The translations under genes and the position numbers were made by a program. From positions 992,001-1,056,000 of the forward strand of contig WSYJ01000060.1 in assembly GCA_020186115.1 (NCBI GenBank): DNA of 64,000 nt, written 5' to 3'. Positions 49,656 to 60,522 of the stretch are shown here, one piece after another (positions within the stretch are counted from its first letter, which is position 1; each line of letters begins with the position of its first letter). The notes beneath the pieces were generated by a model. It searched no databases. It saw only the letters and a list, made by a program, of their open reading frames with translations, and was not told the origin of the DNA. This stretch comes from Histomonas meleagridis. Lineage: Eukaryota; Parabasalia; Tritrichomonadida; Dientamoebidae.

Positions 49656-50186
49656 TAAATATTAGATTATTGAATTGATTTTAAAACTAATTCAAATATT
49701 TTTTATTGGGGAATTATGCAAAGTTTTATATCTTTAAATTTTTATTAATGTATAAATTACCAAAATGTGCAGAATCGATAATTTCTTCTCCTTCTCCGAT
49801 AAAAATCCTTGATAAATTTAAATTTTATATATTATTTTCTATTCTTGCATTTGTTTTTCCTTGTGTGAAGAGGACATTACAGCCACCAGCACGTTAATTA
49901 ACTTTTGTGAACAAAATTCTACTATTCAAAAAGTGGTGCAGAGTTCACTTTTGTAAACGATAAAATTTTTAATGACCGACTTTTTGACAGTCACGTATGG
50001 CCATACAAACATCGTCGTTTAAACGCATTCAATTTAGGACATGCTAAGTGAAAACAACTTTAACCCAGATGAAAAACCGTCACAGTATAACCTGAAATTT
50101 ACCCATTTATCATTCAAAAATTGCCGAAAATTTGGGTGAATTTAATAACCGTTTATTAGAATTTGGGTGTTAATTCAATTGTCAAG
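49656..50186. other. Intergenic region upstream of the long BspA-like gene
   Basis: No gene. It carries a cluster of trichomonad-type promoter words: ATGACCGAC near 49970, CGTCGTTTAAACGC near 50013, GCCGAAA near 50133 and AACCGTTTATT near 50147. Confidence 0.4.
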
Positions 50187-50192
50187 TCATAA
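50187..50192 (+). promoter_or_regulatory. Inr-like element of the long BspA-like gene
   Basis: TCATAA four bases before ATG 50197, fitting TCAYW. Confidence 0.55.
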
Positions 50193-50196
50193 ATAA

Positions 50197-52944
50197 ATGA
50201 AGATGAATATTCTCTTTATTTCCATATCTTTAGCTCTTCTTTTTAAAGATACTCATGAAAAATTCTCAGAAGGAACGCTTGAAATAACTAGCTCAAGTGA
50301 ATTTGACTCACAATATCAAAGTGAAACAATTCATGTTATTATCGGTGGTAATGTAACTATAATTCCTTATCGCGCTTTTATCGAATGGCCTCGTTTAAAA
50401 ACTGTTGATATTTCAAATTCCGTTGTTACTATTGAAATGGATGCATTTTATAGATGTTCTGCATTAGAAACAGTTAACATTGGCGATGGTGTTACCACAA
50501 TTTGGACTTGTGCTTTTGAGGAATGTGCAAATTTAACTACAGTTAATCTTGGGCATTCTGTTAAAAATATTGAAGATCGGGTATTTTCCGGATGTACTTC
50601 ATTAAAATCATTCACATTTGTGGATTCTATTGAAACGATTGGAAGTAATGCATTTTCTCGTTGTTCTTTCCAAAATATTGAAATTCCTCATTCAATTCAA
50701 TTTAGGGATTTTGTTTTTTCTAACTGTATATATTTAGAAACAGTTGATATTAAAGGGGAAGAAACTATATTTGGAATTTCAACATTTCGTGATTGCCCAA
50801 ATATTAAATCCATCACAATATCAAGTGATAATAAATATTTTTCAAATTTAAATGGTGATGGAATTCTTTATAATAAAAGCAGAACATCAATTATATTTTA
50901 TCCACCCAAAAAAACAAATACAGAATATAGTATTCCAAGTTCTGTTATTAGAATTGAGAATTATGGATTTGCTTATTCTTTATTGGAAACAGTTCAATTT
51001 ACAGATAGTATTACAGAAATTGGTGAAAATGCATTTTACAATTGTTCTTTATTAAAAAATATTGAAATTCCAAAATTAATTCGAACGATTGAACAATGTA
51101 CGTTTTTAGATTGTTCGAAATTAGAAACATTGAATTTAGGTAATGTTGTTACAATATGTTATAGGGCATTTGATAACTGTTATTCCTTACAAAATATTAT
51201 AATTCCTGATTCAGTTGAAACAATCGATAGTAATGTCTTTTCTTATTGTTATTCACTACAATCTGTTAATATAGGAAATAATGTTGCAACAATTGGAAGA
51301 TATGCATTTTCTAGTTGTGGAAGATTAGAGAAAGTGAATTTTGGTAATAATGTTAATATAATAGATGATTATGCATTTTATTATTGTAATGCATTACAAA
51401 GAATTGAAATACCAAATTCAGTTATTACAATTGGTGGATATGTGTTTTATTTTTGTACTTCGTTGGAATCAATTTCATTAGGAAATAAAGTTGAAACAAT
51501 TAATGATTATGCATTTTCGAATTGTGATTCATTACAAAGTATTGTAATTCCAAACTCAGTTACCAAAACTGGTAATTACACATTTTCTGAATGTAAAAAA
51601 TTGGAATCTGTTTCTTTAGGAAATAATGTTAATGCAATTGGAAATTCAGCATTCTATTTGTGTGAAGTATTAAAGGATATCACTATTCCAAATTCAGTTA
51701 CTACAATCGGTGATTCTGCATTTTCTTATTGTTATTTACTACAATTTGTAAGTAATGGAGAGGGTGTTGTTACAATTGGAAATGAAGCATTTTATGAATG
51801 TATTAATTTAGAAACAGTTAATATTGGAAGCAATGTTAACTCAATTGGAATTAATACTTTTATTGGTTGTACAAATCTTAAATCAATTAAAGTATCGAAT
51901 GAAAATAATTATTATTCGAATTTTAATGATGATGGAATTCTTTATAATAAAAACATAACCACAATTATTTGGTATCCATCAAAGAATGAAAATACGATAT
52001 ATAATATACCAAATTCAGTTACGAACATTGAAAATTATTCATTTTATAAATGTTCTGTTCTTGAAACAGTTAACATTGGAGATAATGTTATGATAATTGA
52101 AACACAATCATTTTATATTTGTAAAAGTTTTAAATCCATTAAAGTATCGAATAATAACAAATATTATTCAAGTGTTAGTGATGATGGAATTCTTTATAAT
52201 AAAGATATTACATCCATTGTATATTACCCATCAGGAAATGAAAACACTATAGTTACTATTGCAAATTCAGTCATTGAAATTGGAGAATATGCTTTTGCTT
52301 ATTGTTCTTTCTTGGAAACAGTTGATTTTAATGAAAAGACAGAAACAATATCTAAATATGCCTTTTATTGTGGTTCCATTAAAAACATTGAAATTCCAAA
52401 TTTAGTTAAAACAATAGAAGAATATACATTTTATTCATGTTTGCAATTAGAAACAGTAAACTTTGGAAGTGTTGTTACAATTGGTAGATATTCATTTAGT
52501 CAATGCGCTTCATTAATAAGTATCGAAATTCCTGATTCAGTTACAACTATTTGCCAAAATGCATTTTATAATTGTTCAAACTTAAATACAATTAAAATAG
52601 GAAAGAATGTTGCCAAAATAGAATATGATGCATTTACGTTATGTTCCCTTTATTGCATTTATTATTATGGAGAAACAGAGCCAACAATCGAATACGATTT
52701 TTATTTTGTTTTCCCAGATATTTCTGTTATTGTACTTCCTTCTTATCAAAGTAACAAATTCGGTTATTATTCAATTACATATGATACAGAATGTAAAGTT
52801 CCAAGTGATGATAACAATAGCAATACTCTTGCAATTGCATTAGGTATTTGTATACCGGTAGTAGTTTTAATTATTGTTGGGTTGGTCATATTCTTTGTTG
52901 TTCGATCAAAGAAGAAGAAACAATCCTATTCATCATCATCATAA
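50197..52944 (+). CDS. Long BspA-like leucine-rich-repeat surface protein
   Basis: A 915-residue type I membrane protein. Signal peptide MKMNILFISISLALLFKD. More than 30 TpLRR/BspA repeats fill residues 50-840 (for example TIGRYAFSSCGRLEKVNFGN). Three longer inserts share the pattern (Y/F)SxxxxDGILYNK, near residues 210, 575 and 660, and probably mark block duplication. A membrane helix (LAIALGICIPVVVLIIVGLV) lies about residues 877-900, then a basic/serine tail RSKKKKQSYSSSS. It is about twice the length of the other BspA-like protein here and has almost no Ser/Thr stalk. A host- or bacteria-binding surface role is likely from the family. The stop is TAAA. Confidence 0.94.
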   Translation: MKMNILFISISLALLFKDTHEKFSEGTLEITSSSEFDSQYQSETIHVIIGGNVTIIPYRAFIEWPRLKTVDISNSVVTIEMDAFYRCSALETVNIGDGVTTIWTCAFEECANLTTVNLGHSVKNIEDRVFSGCTSLKSFTFVDSIETIGSNAFSRCSFQNIEIPHSIQFRDFVFSNCIYLETVDIKGEETIFGISTFRDCPNIKSITISSDNKYFSNLNGDGILYNKSRTSIIFYPPKKTNTEYSIPSSVIRIENYGFAYSLLETVQFTDSITEIGENAFYNCSLLKNIEIPKLIRTIEQCTFLDCSKLETLNLGNVVTICYRAFDNCYSLQNIIIPDSVETIDSNVFSYCYSLQSVNIGNNVATIGRYAFSSCGRLEKVNFGNNVNIIDDYAFYYCNALQRIEIPNSVITIGGYVFYFCTSLESISLGNKVETINDYAFSNCDSLQSIVIPNSVTKTGNYTFSECKKLESVSLGNNVNAIGNSAFYLCEVLKDITIPNSVTTIGDSAFSYCYLLQFVSNGEGVVTIGNEAFYECINLETVNIGSNVNSIGINTFIGCTNLKSIKVSNENNYYSNFNDDGILYNKNITTIIWYPSKNENTIYNIPNSVTNIENYSFYKCSVLETVNIGDNVMIIETQSFYICKSFKSIKVSNNNKYYSSVSDDGILYNKDITSIVYYPSGNENTIVTIANSVIEIGEYAFAYCSFLETVDFNEKTETISKYAFYCGSIKNIEIPNLVKTIEEYTFYSCLQLETVNFGSVVTIGRYSFSQCASLISIEIPDSVTTICQNAFYNCSNLNTIKIGKNVAKIEYDAFTLCSLYCIYYYGETEPTIEYDFYFVFPDISVIVLPSYQSNKFGYYSITYDTECKVPSDDNNSNTLAIALGICIPVVVLIIVGLVIFFVVRSKKKKQSYSSSS

Positions 52945-53140
52945 ACTCTTAATGCCTTATTTTTTTTTACTTTGTTTTATTACAAATGCTATAAATTACT
53001 TGAAATAAATATATTTTTAAAATATTGGTTAAATTATTTTCCAATAAACCATTAACTTTAAATTATCGATATGATAGTTATTGTATACTATTTATTTTAA
53101 AAACTTAATTACTCTTCTAAAAGGTTATTCCATTAACATT

Positions 53141-53974
53141 TTATTCAACAATTTCTTTGAGTTTTTCAGTAGGAGAAATATTGTTTTGTTCCATCTTTTT
53201 AACTCTTTGTTCCAGTAGTTCATATTTAGCTTTCTCTTGTTCATATATAGCTTTTTCTATTTTGATTTTCTTTTCAAGGATTTTGAGCGCGATTTCAGGA
53301 AACTCAAGAACATTTAAGAGTGAAAATTTTGATGAATGAGAAGAAAGAAGATTGTTAATGATCTCTCGAAGACCTTCACTAAGCATACGAATTTTCGTTT
53401 GGCTGATATGACGTGTTTCTTCAAAGTTTGAAAGTGTAGCCATTTCATAAATTATTATTCCCAAATCTGTAAGATCTTTAGCTTTATCAACTTCTTGACA
53501 GTTACTAAGTGAAAAATCAGCAATCTTAACATTATTTTCTGAATCAAAGAAGACATGACGTGATGTAAGAGAACCATGAGCAATTGGATGAGATTTGTGG
53601 TAATGGCATTCATACAATGAAAGAGCAATACTAGAAACAATATCCCATATCTTATCTTCAGGAATTGGTTTCTTTGTTTCGGCTGCATTAGATATGAAGG
53701 ATCGAAGGGTACCATTTGGACAATAATCAACAATAAGATTTAATGTACCTTGATCATGATCAACAACACAATTGTGATACCTGATGATACCAGGAAACCT
53801 GATTTGTGTTAAGGTATTGACAGTTTCAACAATTCTTATTTTTTCAGATTTAGAAAGACCAACATAATTAATCTTCTTCATTACAAAGATTGAGTTATCA
53901 CGTAACCTTTGTACCTGGAAAGTGTGACATGATCCCTTATTGCTTAAAGGTTTGATGATTTTGTATCCTTCCAT
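53141..53974 (-). CDS. NEK-like pseudokinase with C-terminal coiled coil
   Basis: A 277-residue protein with a kinase fold resembling NEK kinases. The ATP lysine is present (IFVMKKINY, residue 33). The catalytic loop reads AHGSLTSRHVFF: the HRD Asp is Ser, the following Lys is Thr and the Asn is His. The DFG motif is DFS (IADFSLSN). The C-lobe is shortened, stopping soon after the helix-F region. The last 50 residues are a coiled coil (KAIYEQEKAKYELLEQRVKK), a typical NEK dimerisation feature. Loss of three catalytic residues argues that it cannot phosphorylate and instead binds or regulates a partner. The stop is TAAA. Confidence 0.85.
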   Translation of the reverse strand: MEGYKIIKPLSNKGSCHTFQVQRLRDNSIFVMKKINYVGLSKSEKIRIVETVNTLTQIRFPGIIRYHNCVVDHDQGTLNLIVDYCPNGTLRSFISNAAETKKPIPEDKIWDIVSSIALSLYECHYHKSHPIAHGSLTSRHVFFDSENNVKIADFSLSNCQEVDKAKDLTDLGIIIYEMATLSNFEETRHISQTKIRMLSEGLREIINNLLSSHSSKFSLLNVLEFPEIALKILEKKIKIEKAIYEQEKAKYELLEQRVKKMEQNNISPTEKLKEIVE

Positions 53975-54137
53975 TTAAAATGTTAAACGTCCATTTTAAA
54001 CGGCTTCTAATGGATTTCAAACGATTTTTTTTTTTAGTTTTTTCTCAGAGAAAACTCAGCTAAGTATATAAAATAAATATTTTATTACAAAAAGATCAAT
54101 GTTTAATAACAATTATATTTTTATGAAACTATTTCTT

Positions 54138-54869
54138 CTATGCTGATAATCTACATAATTGTATGCATAAGTTTAATTGCTTTGGGAAGTTAATTTCGAT
54201 GTTTGTTCTTAGTTCTTCCCCAATTTGATCACAAATATCTTGAATTTGATCCAAATTTACTTTTTTTCTTTGGCATGATACAGATATTGCGTCAAGGTAC
54301 TGTATCATTTCATCTATAATTTCTGTGTGATTAAATACATTTTGAGTTGGGTTTTCATCAATATTCTCGTTAAAAAATGGAATATTTGGAAATATATCTT
54401 TTGGCTTTGCACGCTTCCATCTCCTAAATTCAACCATCAGAGGACCCATTTTGTTCTCGCTTTCTTCAAGTCTGGCTTTTAATAAATCAAGATATGGCTC
54501 TTTTTCATTTACCTTTCTTAGGGATGTTTTCGCTGTGCCTCTCATCCAAGTATCAAACGAAATAAAAAAAGATTGATATGCTCTGTCTAAGTAAGGACGA
54601 AGATCTTTTTTTTTGATACCAATAGATTTTAATAAGTAAGAAGCAGATTTTTTAACGACATCACCAAATTGCCTTGCTATTGGCGCTGTTGGATCACGTG
54701 GCAATAAGTCTGATTTTTTTATGGTAATTTTTGGTGATGGATTATTATTACTAATTTGTTTTGAAAAATATTGTATCGTTGGTTCTTTAACAGGAGACAT
54801 GCTTGGCCTTGGCGTGATTTTTCTTTTTGAATTTGGGGTTCTTCTGTGCCATTCCACTGGTGAAATCAT
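54138..54869 (-). CDS. Basic protein of unknown function
   Basis: A 243-residue protein. The first 60 residues are basic, proline- and serine-rich (MISPVEWHRRTPNSKRKITP), likely disordered and perhaps a phosphorylated tail. The rest is helical (YLDLLKARLEESENKMGPLM, VEFRRWKRAKPKDIFPNIPF). No catalytic motif or membrane segment. A structural or chromosome-associated protein is possible but I do not recognise the family. Stop TAG. It lies on the same strand as the pseudokinase and the GTPase-like gene but with separate intergenic gaps. Confidence 0.65.
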   Translation of the reverse strand: MISPVEWHRRTPNSKRKITPRPSMSPVKEPTIQYFSKQISNNNPSPKITIKKSDLLPRDPTAPIARQFGDVVKKSASYLLKSIGIKKKDLRPYLDRAYQSFFISFDTWMRGTAKTSLRKVNEKEPYLDLLKARLEESENKMGPLMVEFRRWKRAKPKDIFPNIPFFNENIDENPTQNVFNHTEIIDEMIQYLDAISVSCQRKKVNLDQIQDICDQIGEELRTNIEINFPKQLNLCIQLCRLSA

Positions 54870-55164
54870 GAGCTAAATCTGTTTAAATGAATAAATTTAC
54901 TTTTAAATAGTAACACAAAGAAATACGTTTACTTTTTCTAAGCAGTAAAAAATCAATACCATTCAAAATTTAACAGCCATGTGAATGACACAGACAATCT
55001 AAACACAAAACAAGACCACGCAGTATGGAGCTTCCAACCATTCACAATAATAACAGCAATAAAATTTATTTGTGGTACAAAATTTTTTAATTTTTATTGG
55101 ATACAACGATAGAATTTTCAGGCAAAAAACACTCATTGAATTTTCTATCGTTTGCTGAAACCAT

Positions 55165-55737
55165 TTAATGAGTTTTGCATTTAGATTCAGAATGTTCTTC
55201 ACATTGAGGTGGGGTACTTTTGTCTGATAAAATAGCTTCGATTCCTGCTATAATGATATCTTTTACATGTTCATTATTTTTTGCTGAGCATTCTATATAA
55301 GCACTTGCTCCAATAACATTTTTCACCTCTTCTATTTTAAATTTTGGAATTATATTATCTGTTGTTTTTCGATAATTGAATGAATTATCTTCATCTTTCA
55401 AACCAACTAAAATATAATGTTTATTGGAAAAGTCCTTTCCAAGTTCTTCTAAGTACAAATTTTGGATATATTTTAATGATTGAAGTGAAAAGATTGAAAA
55501 ACAAAGAACTAAAACGTCTGATTCTCGACAAAATAGAAACGCCAATTTTTTAAAATCAACATCAAACTCGTAGGACAATTCTACTCTATACTTTTTATCT
55601 TTATATTTTGTATATGTATAACTATCAAAATTTGGCACATATTCGCTTGGGTAAGATCCATAAATATATGTTAATATGAGTGATCTTCTATCAACTTGTC
55701 CAATAAAACCAAAATTGATTTGATTATCTGAGCGCAT
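55165..55737 (-). CDS. Rho-like small GTPase with degenerate nucleotide site
   Basis: A 190-residue protein with a Ras-superfamily outline closest to Rho: INFGFIGQVDRRSLILTYIY where GTPases have GDGAVGKTSLLISY, then SYPSEYVPNFDSY in the position of the Rho switch I. The P-loop GKT has become DRR and two residues are missing. The DTAGQE switch II motif is absent. The G4 motif is VGLKDE and G5 is ECSAKN, both weak but recognisable. The last four residues are CKTH, with Cys at -4 as in prenylated proteins. GTP binding is doubtful, so this may be a pseudo-GTPase anchored to a membrane. The stop is TAAA. Confidence 0.7.
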   Translation of the reverse strand: MRSDNQINFGFIGQVDRRSLILTYIYGSYPSEYVPNFDSYTYTKYKDKKYRVELSYEFDVDFKKLAFLFCRESDVLVLCFSIFSLQSLKYIQNLYLEELGKDFSNKHYILVGLKDEDNSFNYRKTTDNIIPKFKIEEVKNVIGASAYIECSAKNNEHVKDIIIAGIEAILSDKSTPPQCEEHSESKCKTH

Positions 55738-55829
55738 GACGCTTGGTGCCGAAAAAAAAAATTTTTATAACTTGCAATTTTTTGAATTATCGGAGAATCT
55801 TATTTCCAGAGCATAACGGTCACCAATAA

Positions 55830-55925
55830 CGGTTATTTTTCGTACATTGAAAAAGTTGGTGTTTCGACAGAACGGCTTTTTCAATGAAATACGATCATTT
55901 CTGGTATTCAGGCGGTTATTTTTCG
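55830..55925. repeat. 13-bp direct repeat CGGTTATTTTTCG
   Basis: Exact copies at 55830-55842 and 55913-55925, flanking the hairpin. The CGGTTA core matches the motif found upstream of other genes in the window, so these may be paired factor-binding sites. Confidence 0.7.
55845..55886. repeat. Perfect 11-bp inverted repeat (hairpin)
   Basis: CATTGAAAAAG at 55845-55855 pairs exactly with CTTTTTCAATG at 55876-55886 across a 20-base loop. It lies about 110-150 bp upstream of the GTPase-like start. Confidence 0.8.
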
Positions 55926-56952
55926 TTTCTGGTCGGCCAACTATATTATCAATTTGATGTTGAAAAATTGAATATTTTATTTGTAAAATTTGAATAATTT
56001 CGAATCTGACGAATATGCCAGCGGCTGGTATTTTCGAAAATTTCCAATGATTTTAACGGATTCGGGCCTCCCTATGGAATCCAAATAAACGGTTTCTATA
56101 ATTATGTATCGTCTGTGAAAAAAAATAACAGTGTTAGCAACAATATACTTATCATATAAATATTATATTTTCAAAAAAATTCAAGATTACTTAAATCAGA
56201 ATTTCCGATAAAAATTTTTAATTTATCAAAAAAATTTGTTCACCAAGATATTATCATCTGCTGATTGATTCAATAAATTTTTGGTGAAAAGTGTAAATTT
56301 CTCGTTCATTTTTTTGTATTATAATAATTAATTAACTTCTTTATGAATAGCTATATAGTGCGCATATAACGGATATGTTTTTTCTATAAAATTTAATTTT
56401 GAAAAATTATTATCAATTATCATTTTTATGCATGAAATTTTTTCATTCAAGCACAGCCATTTCACAGACTACCCAAAAAGAAACTTACTATCAACTCATA
56501 TATCAAGTTATAGTTGATTTTATTAAGATATACAAACTGTAATCAATTTTTGGAGTGGGGATTAATTTTGAGTTTTATTTTATAATAAGTGTAAACAAAA
56601 GTGATTCATTATTATACTTAGGCTCAATAAAAAAAAATTTGAATGTTATATTACCTTTACTTCTTTTCTCATTTTTTAGTATTTTTATATCCATTTTAAT
56701 TGATTTCACTTTCAAGGTTATTAAATTTTTAAGCCTTATACAATCCGAAATTTGGTGAAAATAAACGCGAACGAATATATTTGATATAATCAGTTGAAAA
56801 TTCAATATGATTTCCCAAAAAGTAACTAACTTTGTTAATGGGTTTTCAAGTATTGAGAGAAGAACTATCAATTTTTTAATTTTTTTATAAAATGAAATAA
56901 ACTCAAGGAAAAATGAAAGTTAATATAAAATAAACAGAATTCTATCTTGTGT

Positions 56953-56958
56953 TCATTT
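56953..56958 (+). promoter_or_regulatory. Inr-like element of the 56965 surface-protein gene
   Basis: TCATTT six bases before ATG 56965. It excludes the in-frame upstream codons from the protein. Confidence 0.6.
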
Positions 56959-56964
56959 ATAAAA

Positions 56965-59307
56965 ATGCTTTCAATCATGACTACGTTTTGTACAAGCATA
57001 AGACTTTATGCTCGTGAAGATCTCAATGCATCAAATGGTGCAGGAGGAACATATTTATGGTGGACAGACCTTGGAAGTAAAGATATTATTTATCGTGTTA
57101 TGCATTGTGGTAGTGATAATATATGGAAAAGCACAAGTGTCTTTGCAGAAGGAGATAAAGTAAATGTATTAAATGTATACCCTTCTGAATGCAAGAAATG
57201 TTTAAAAATAGGTGATAAATATAAAACCTACAATGTAATTTTTAAATTTGCTAAAGATAACAATCAAGTTATATTACCAAAATCAGCATCTTTAAAAATA
57301 TGGATGGAAGGGGGAACGATTATAGACAAAGGTGTTGAAAAAAAGTTCGATCCATATGGAATTGATCCGAAAACAAAAAAGCAATTAATTTTCGTTACAT
57401 TAATGTCGATAGATGAATTTGAAGAAAACCCAAATGCTATTTTTAATTATGATGTAACCGTATTTGGAACATGGGATGCCAATGCTTGTGTGTCAATAAC
57501 AACTGAAACAGCACAAAACGTGGTTAGCAAATACATTGATGAAGGTTTTGGTGTTTTAGCAGGACATGATACTCTTTCAACTCATTTTTATGATTACAGA
57601 AGGAAACCTCTTGGATTAGCATCTATAAGTTCAAAGTTTGGAATAGAAACTAATGTTTTATTACCAAGTGATTTTAAATCTGATAAGATTAAAATTGAGA
57701 AAAAAGGTCTTCTCACAAATTACCCATGGAAAATTGGAGATATTAACGATAATTTAACCATACCAGAAGCTCATATTAATAGTGCTACATTTGGGAATAT
57801 ATGGATGTCATTTTATGGAGATTGGAGAGTTCCTGAATACACAATTATTGGTTCCAGAAAGTTATTATATAATTTCTATCTATCATCATATAACAATGCA
57901 GCTATGATTCAAACAGGACATAGCAATTGTGATTCAACCGAAGACGAAAGAAAGCTTATTGCAAATACAATCTATTATCTTAAACAAAGAACCACAAGAA
58001 GTTCACTAACTATTCATGAAACACAAGATATAAATCCACCAGCAATTCATCAATTAATGCCTAATTATGAAAAAAATCTTATTTATTTAAAAAGTCATGA
58101 TTTTGCTACAAGATATCAATTCAAAGTTGAAGCAATCAATATTTCAACAAATATAGTGGTGAATAAATCAAATAAGGTGTCTATCAGAGTAAAAACAAAC
58201 CTTGCAGGCCATTATTATTTATTTAATAAATTTCAATCGTTTAAAATCACAACAAAAAATTCTATTACATGTAATAAAACATTAACAAATATAATTAATA
58301 TTTTCGAAAAGTATTGCAACTTGAACTTACATGTTGCACCTTATGATCATGCAGGAAACATCGGAACAACAAAATCATTTAATATTACCAACAAATGGAA
58401 AATTTGTCAAAAAAATTATAATAATGAAAATAAAAAGGAATTGTTCAAAGGGAAAGTAAATGATAATCAAAACAAGAAATCAGAAAAAACAAAAAATCCA
58501 GTAATAATGAAAAAACAAGAAGCATATTCTACATCAAATAATAAACTATTAAAGAAGCAAAACAAACCAAATTCAAACAAAGATAAAGTATTAAAACAAC
58601 AAAAAGTATATTCTAAATCTATAAACTCAATAAAAATATCAAATAAAACGCATGGTTCACCAAACATTTCCGAAACAACAAAACAAGACTTAAAGTCAAC
58701 ATTAAACAATCAATTAAATGTTCATAAAATAACAAAGAAATCAAATTTAACTCTAAATAATCAAGTAAACACCACTTACATAGCAAAACAAGAATCAAAT
58801 CCTGTATTACGTAAACAAAATAATATCACTAAAACAACAAAACAAGAATCAAACCCAGTATTAAGTAAACAAAATAATATCACTAAAATAGCGAAAGAAG
58901 AAAATGTGACTTTAAATAATAAGTTAAAAGCTATTGAAAATATTACAAAACATCAAGAATCTCCTCATTCAAGCGAATATTCAGCGAATGATAAAAGTAG
59001 GCAAATTTCTCAAGAAAACAATGGAAAATTTGTACTTCCTGATAGTTCTCAACAAGAAGATAAAGCAAATAAGAAACTTTTTTACACTATTTTGAGTCTT
59101 TTAGGAATTATTGTAATTACTTCAATTGTAATTGCAACTATAATCATGAAGCGTTGTAACCAAGCTAACGAAATTGTTGATACAATGGAAACTCCAGGTA
59201 ATATTGTCGCTAATGAGCAATCAATACAATATCAAAATCCATTGTTCCATATTAGCGAAGATGATCCATTTGAAGATGACTTCGATCAATCTAGAAATAA
59301 TGAATAA
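56965..59307 (+). CDS. Lys/Asn-rich type I surface protein
   Basis: A 780-residue membrane protein. Signal peptide MLSIMTTFCTSIRLYA. Residues about 20-360 form a folded ectodomain of unrecognised function, with distinctive stretches GVLAGHDTLSTHFYDY and IQTGHSNCDSTEDERKLIAN. Some bacterial secreted proteins of unknown function (DUF5057-like) have a similar layout, a weak impression. An Ig-like beta region follows to about 490. Residues 490-685 are a low-complexity Lys/Asn/Gln stalk with repeats of KQESNPVL and KQNNITK. A membrane helix (LFYTILSLLGIIVITSIVIA) and a 50-residue acidic tail containing YQNPLFHISEDDPFEDDF end the protein. The NPLF motif resembles NPx(F/Y) endocytic signals. The stop is TAAA. 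Confidence 0.75.
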   Translation: MLSIMTTFCTSIRLYAREDLNASNGAGGTYLWWTDLGSKDIIYRVMHCGSDNIWKSTSVFAEGDKVNVLNVYPSECKKCLKIGDKYKTYNVIFKFAKDNNQVILPKSASLKIWMEGGTIIDKGVEKKFDPYGIDPKTKKQLIFVTLMSIDEFEENPNAIFNYDVTVFGTWDANACVSITTETAQNVVSKYIDEGFGVLAGHDTLSTHFYDYRRKPLGLASISSKFGIETNVLLPSDFKSDKIKIEKKGLLTNYPWKIGDINDNLTIPEAHINSATFGNIWMSFYGDWRVPEYTIIGSRKLLYNFYLSSYNNAAMIQTGHSNCDSTEDERKLIANTIYYLKQRTTRSSLTIHETQDINPPAIHQLMPNYEKNLIYLKSHDFATRYQFKVEAINISTNIVVNKSNKVSIRVKTNLAGHYYLFNKFQSFKITTKNSITCNKTLTNIINIFEKYCNLNLHVAPYDHAGNIGTTKSFNITNKWKICQKNYNNENKKELFKGKVNDNQNKKSEKTKNPVIMKKQEAYSTSNNKLLKKQNKPNSNKDKVLKQQKVYSKSINSIKISNKTHGSPNISETTKQDLKSTLNNQLNVHKITKKSNLTLNNQVNTTYIAKQESNPVLRKQNNITKTTKQESNPVLSKQNNITKIAKEENVTLNNKLKAIENITKHQESPHSSEYSANDKSRQISQENNGKFVLPDSSQQEDKANKKLFYTILSLLGIIVITSIVIATIIMKRCNQANEIVDTMETPGNIVANEQSIQYQNPLFHISEDDPFEDDFDQSRNNE

Positions 59308-59589
59308 ACGAGAAGGCCTAATTTTTTTCTTATTATAACAATTTATAATAATTCGTATCTTGGTACATATTGAATCATGTGCTTATAGTTAAATACCAAT
59401 GCAACAAATGAAATTAACGATCATAACCACCAGAGAAATGGGTGCAAATGTTATTTTAAATTAAAGGGAATTAACGAAGTTCTTGGGATAAGAGCTTTCA
59501 TGAAAACATGGTTTAATGTTTATATTTGTAATCAATTAACTTAATTAATTTATTTGTTCAAAAAGTAAAATATTTCAAATTTACATCAT
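59308..59589. other. Convergent intergenic region
   Basis: Short AT-rich gap between the convergent surface-protein and histone H4 genes. Nothing further seen. Confidence 0.5.
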
Positions 59590-60321
<732 letters not shown>

Positions 60322-60522
60322 TTATCGGAGACGACGAGCTTCACGTTCTGTTTCGAGGAGAGAAAGGATATCACCCTTCCTGACTGGACCTTTGACATTA
60401 CGGATAAGAGAACGCTGTGACTCATCAAGGAATTCGACCTTAACTTGTGTAACACCACCACGGCTACCTGTACGTCCAATTATATCCTTGACAACAGCTA
60501 ACTTGACTTGGACTTCTTCCAT
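60322..60522 (-). CDS. RPS28: 40S ribosomal protein eS28 (RPS28)
   Basis: A 66-residue small-subunit protein near the mRNA exit and E-site. Nearly the whole family pattern is present: [38 protein letters not shown], then [20 protein letters not shown]. Length is normal. Instead of an Inr, the sequence before the ATG has CCTTTT (on the gene strand, a few bases upstream), resembling the M5-type core element described for trichomonad genes without Inr. The stop is TAAA followed by a second TAAA. Confidence 0.98.
   Translation of the reverse strand: MEEVQVKLAVVKDIIGRTGSRGGVTQVKVEFLDESQRSLIRNVKGPVRKGDILSLLETEREARRLR

Larger units (their letters stand above)
55738..56952. other. Long divergent intergenic region with repeats
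   Basis: About 1.2 kb. The first 350 bases upstream of the GTPase-like gene are rich in AACGG/CGGTT words and contain a hairpin and a 13-bp direct repeat (listed separately). The remainder is AT-rich with no gene or RNA recognised. Confidence 0.5.

Noticed and set aside
49706..49897. 63-codon frame after the Ski3-like gene
   Set aside because: No ATG at its start; AT-rich 3' region without family similarity.
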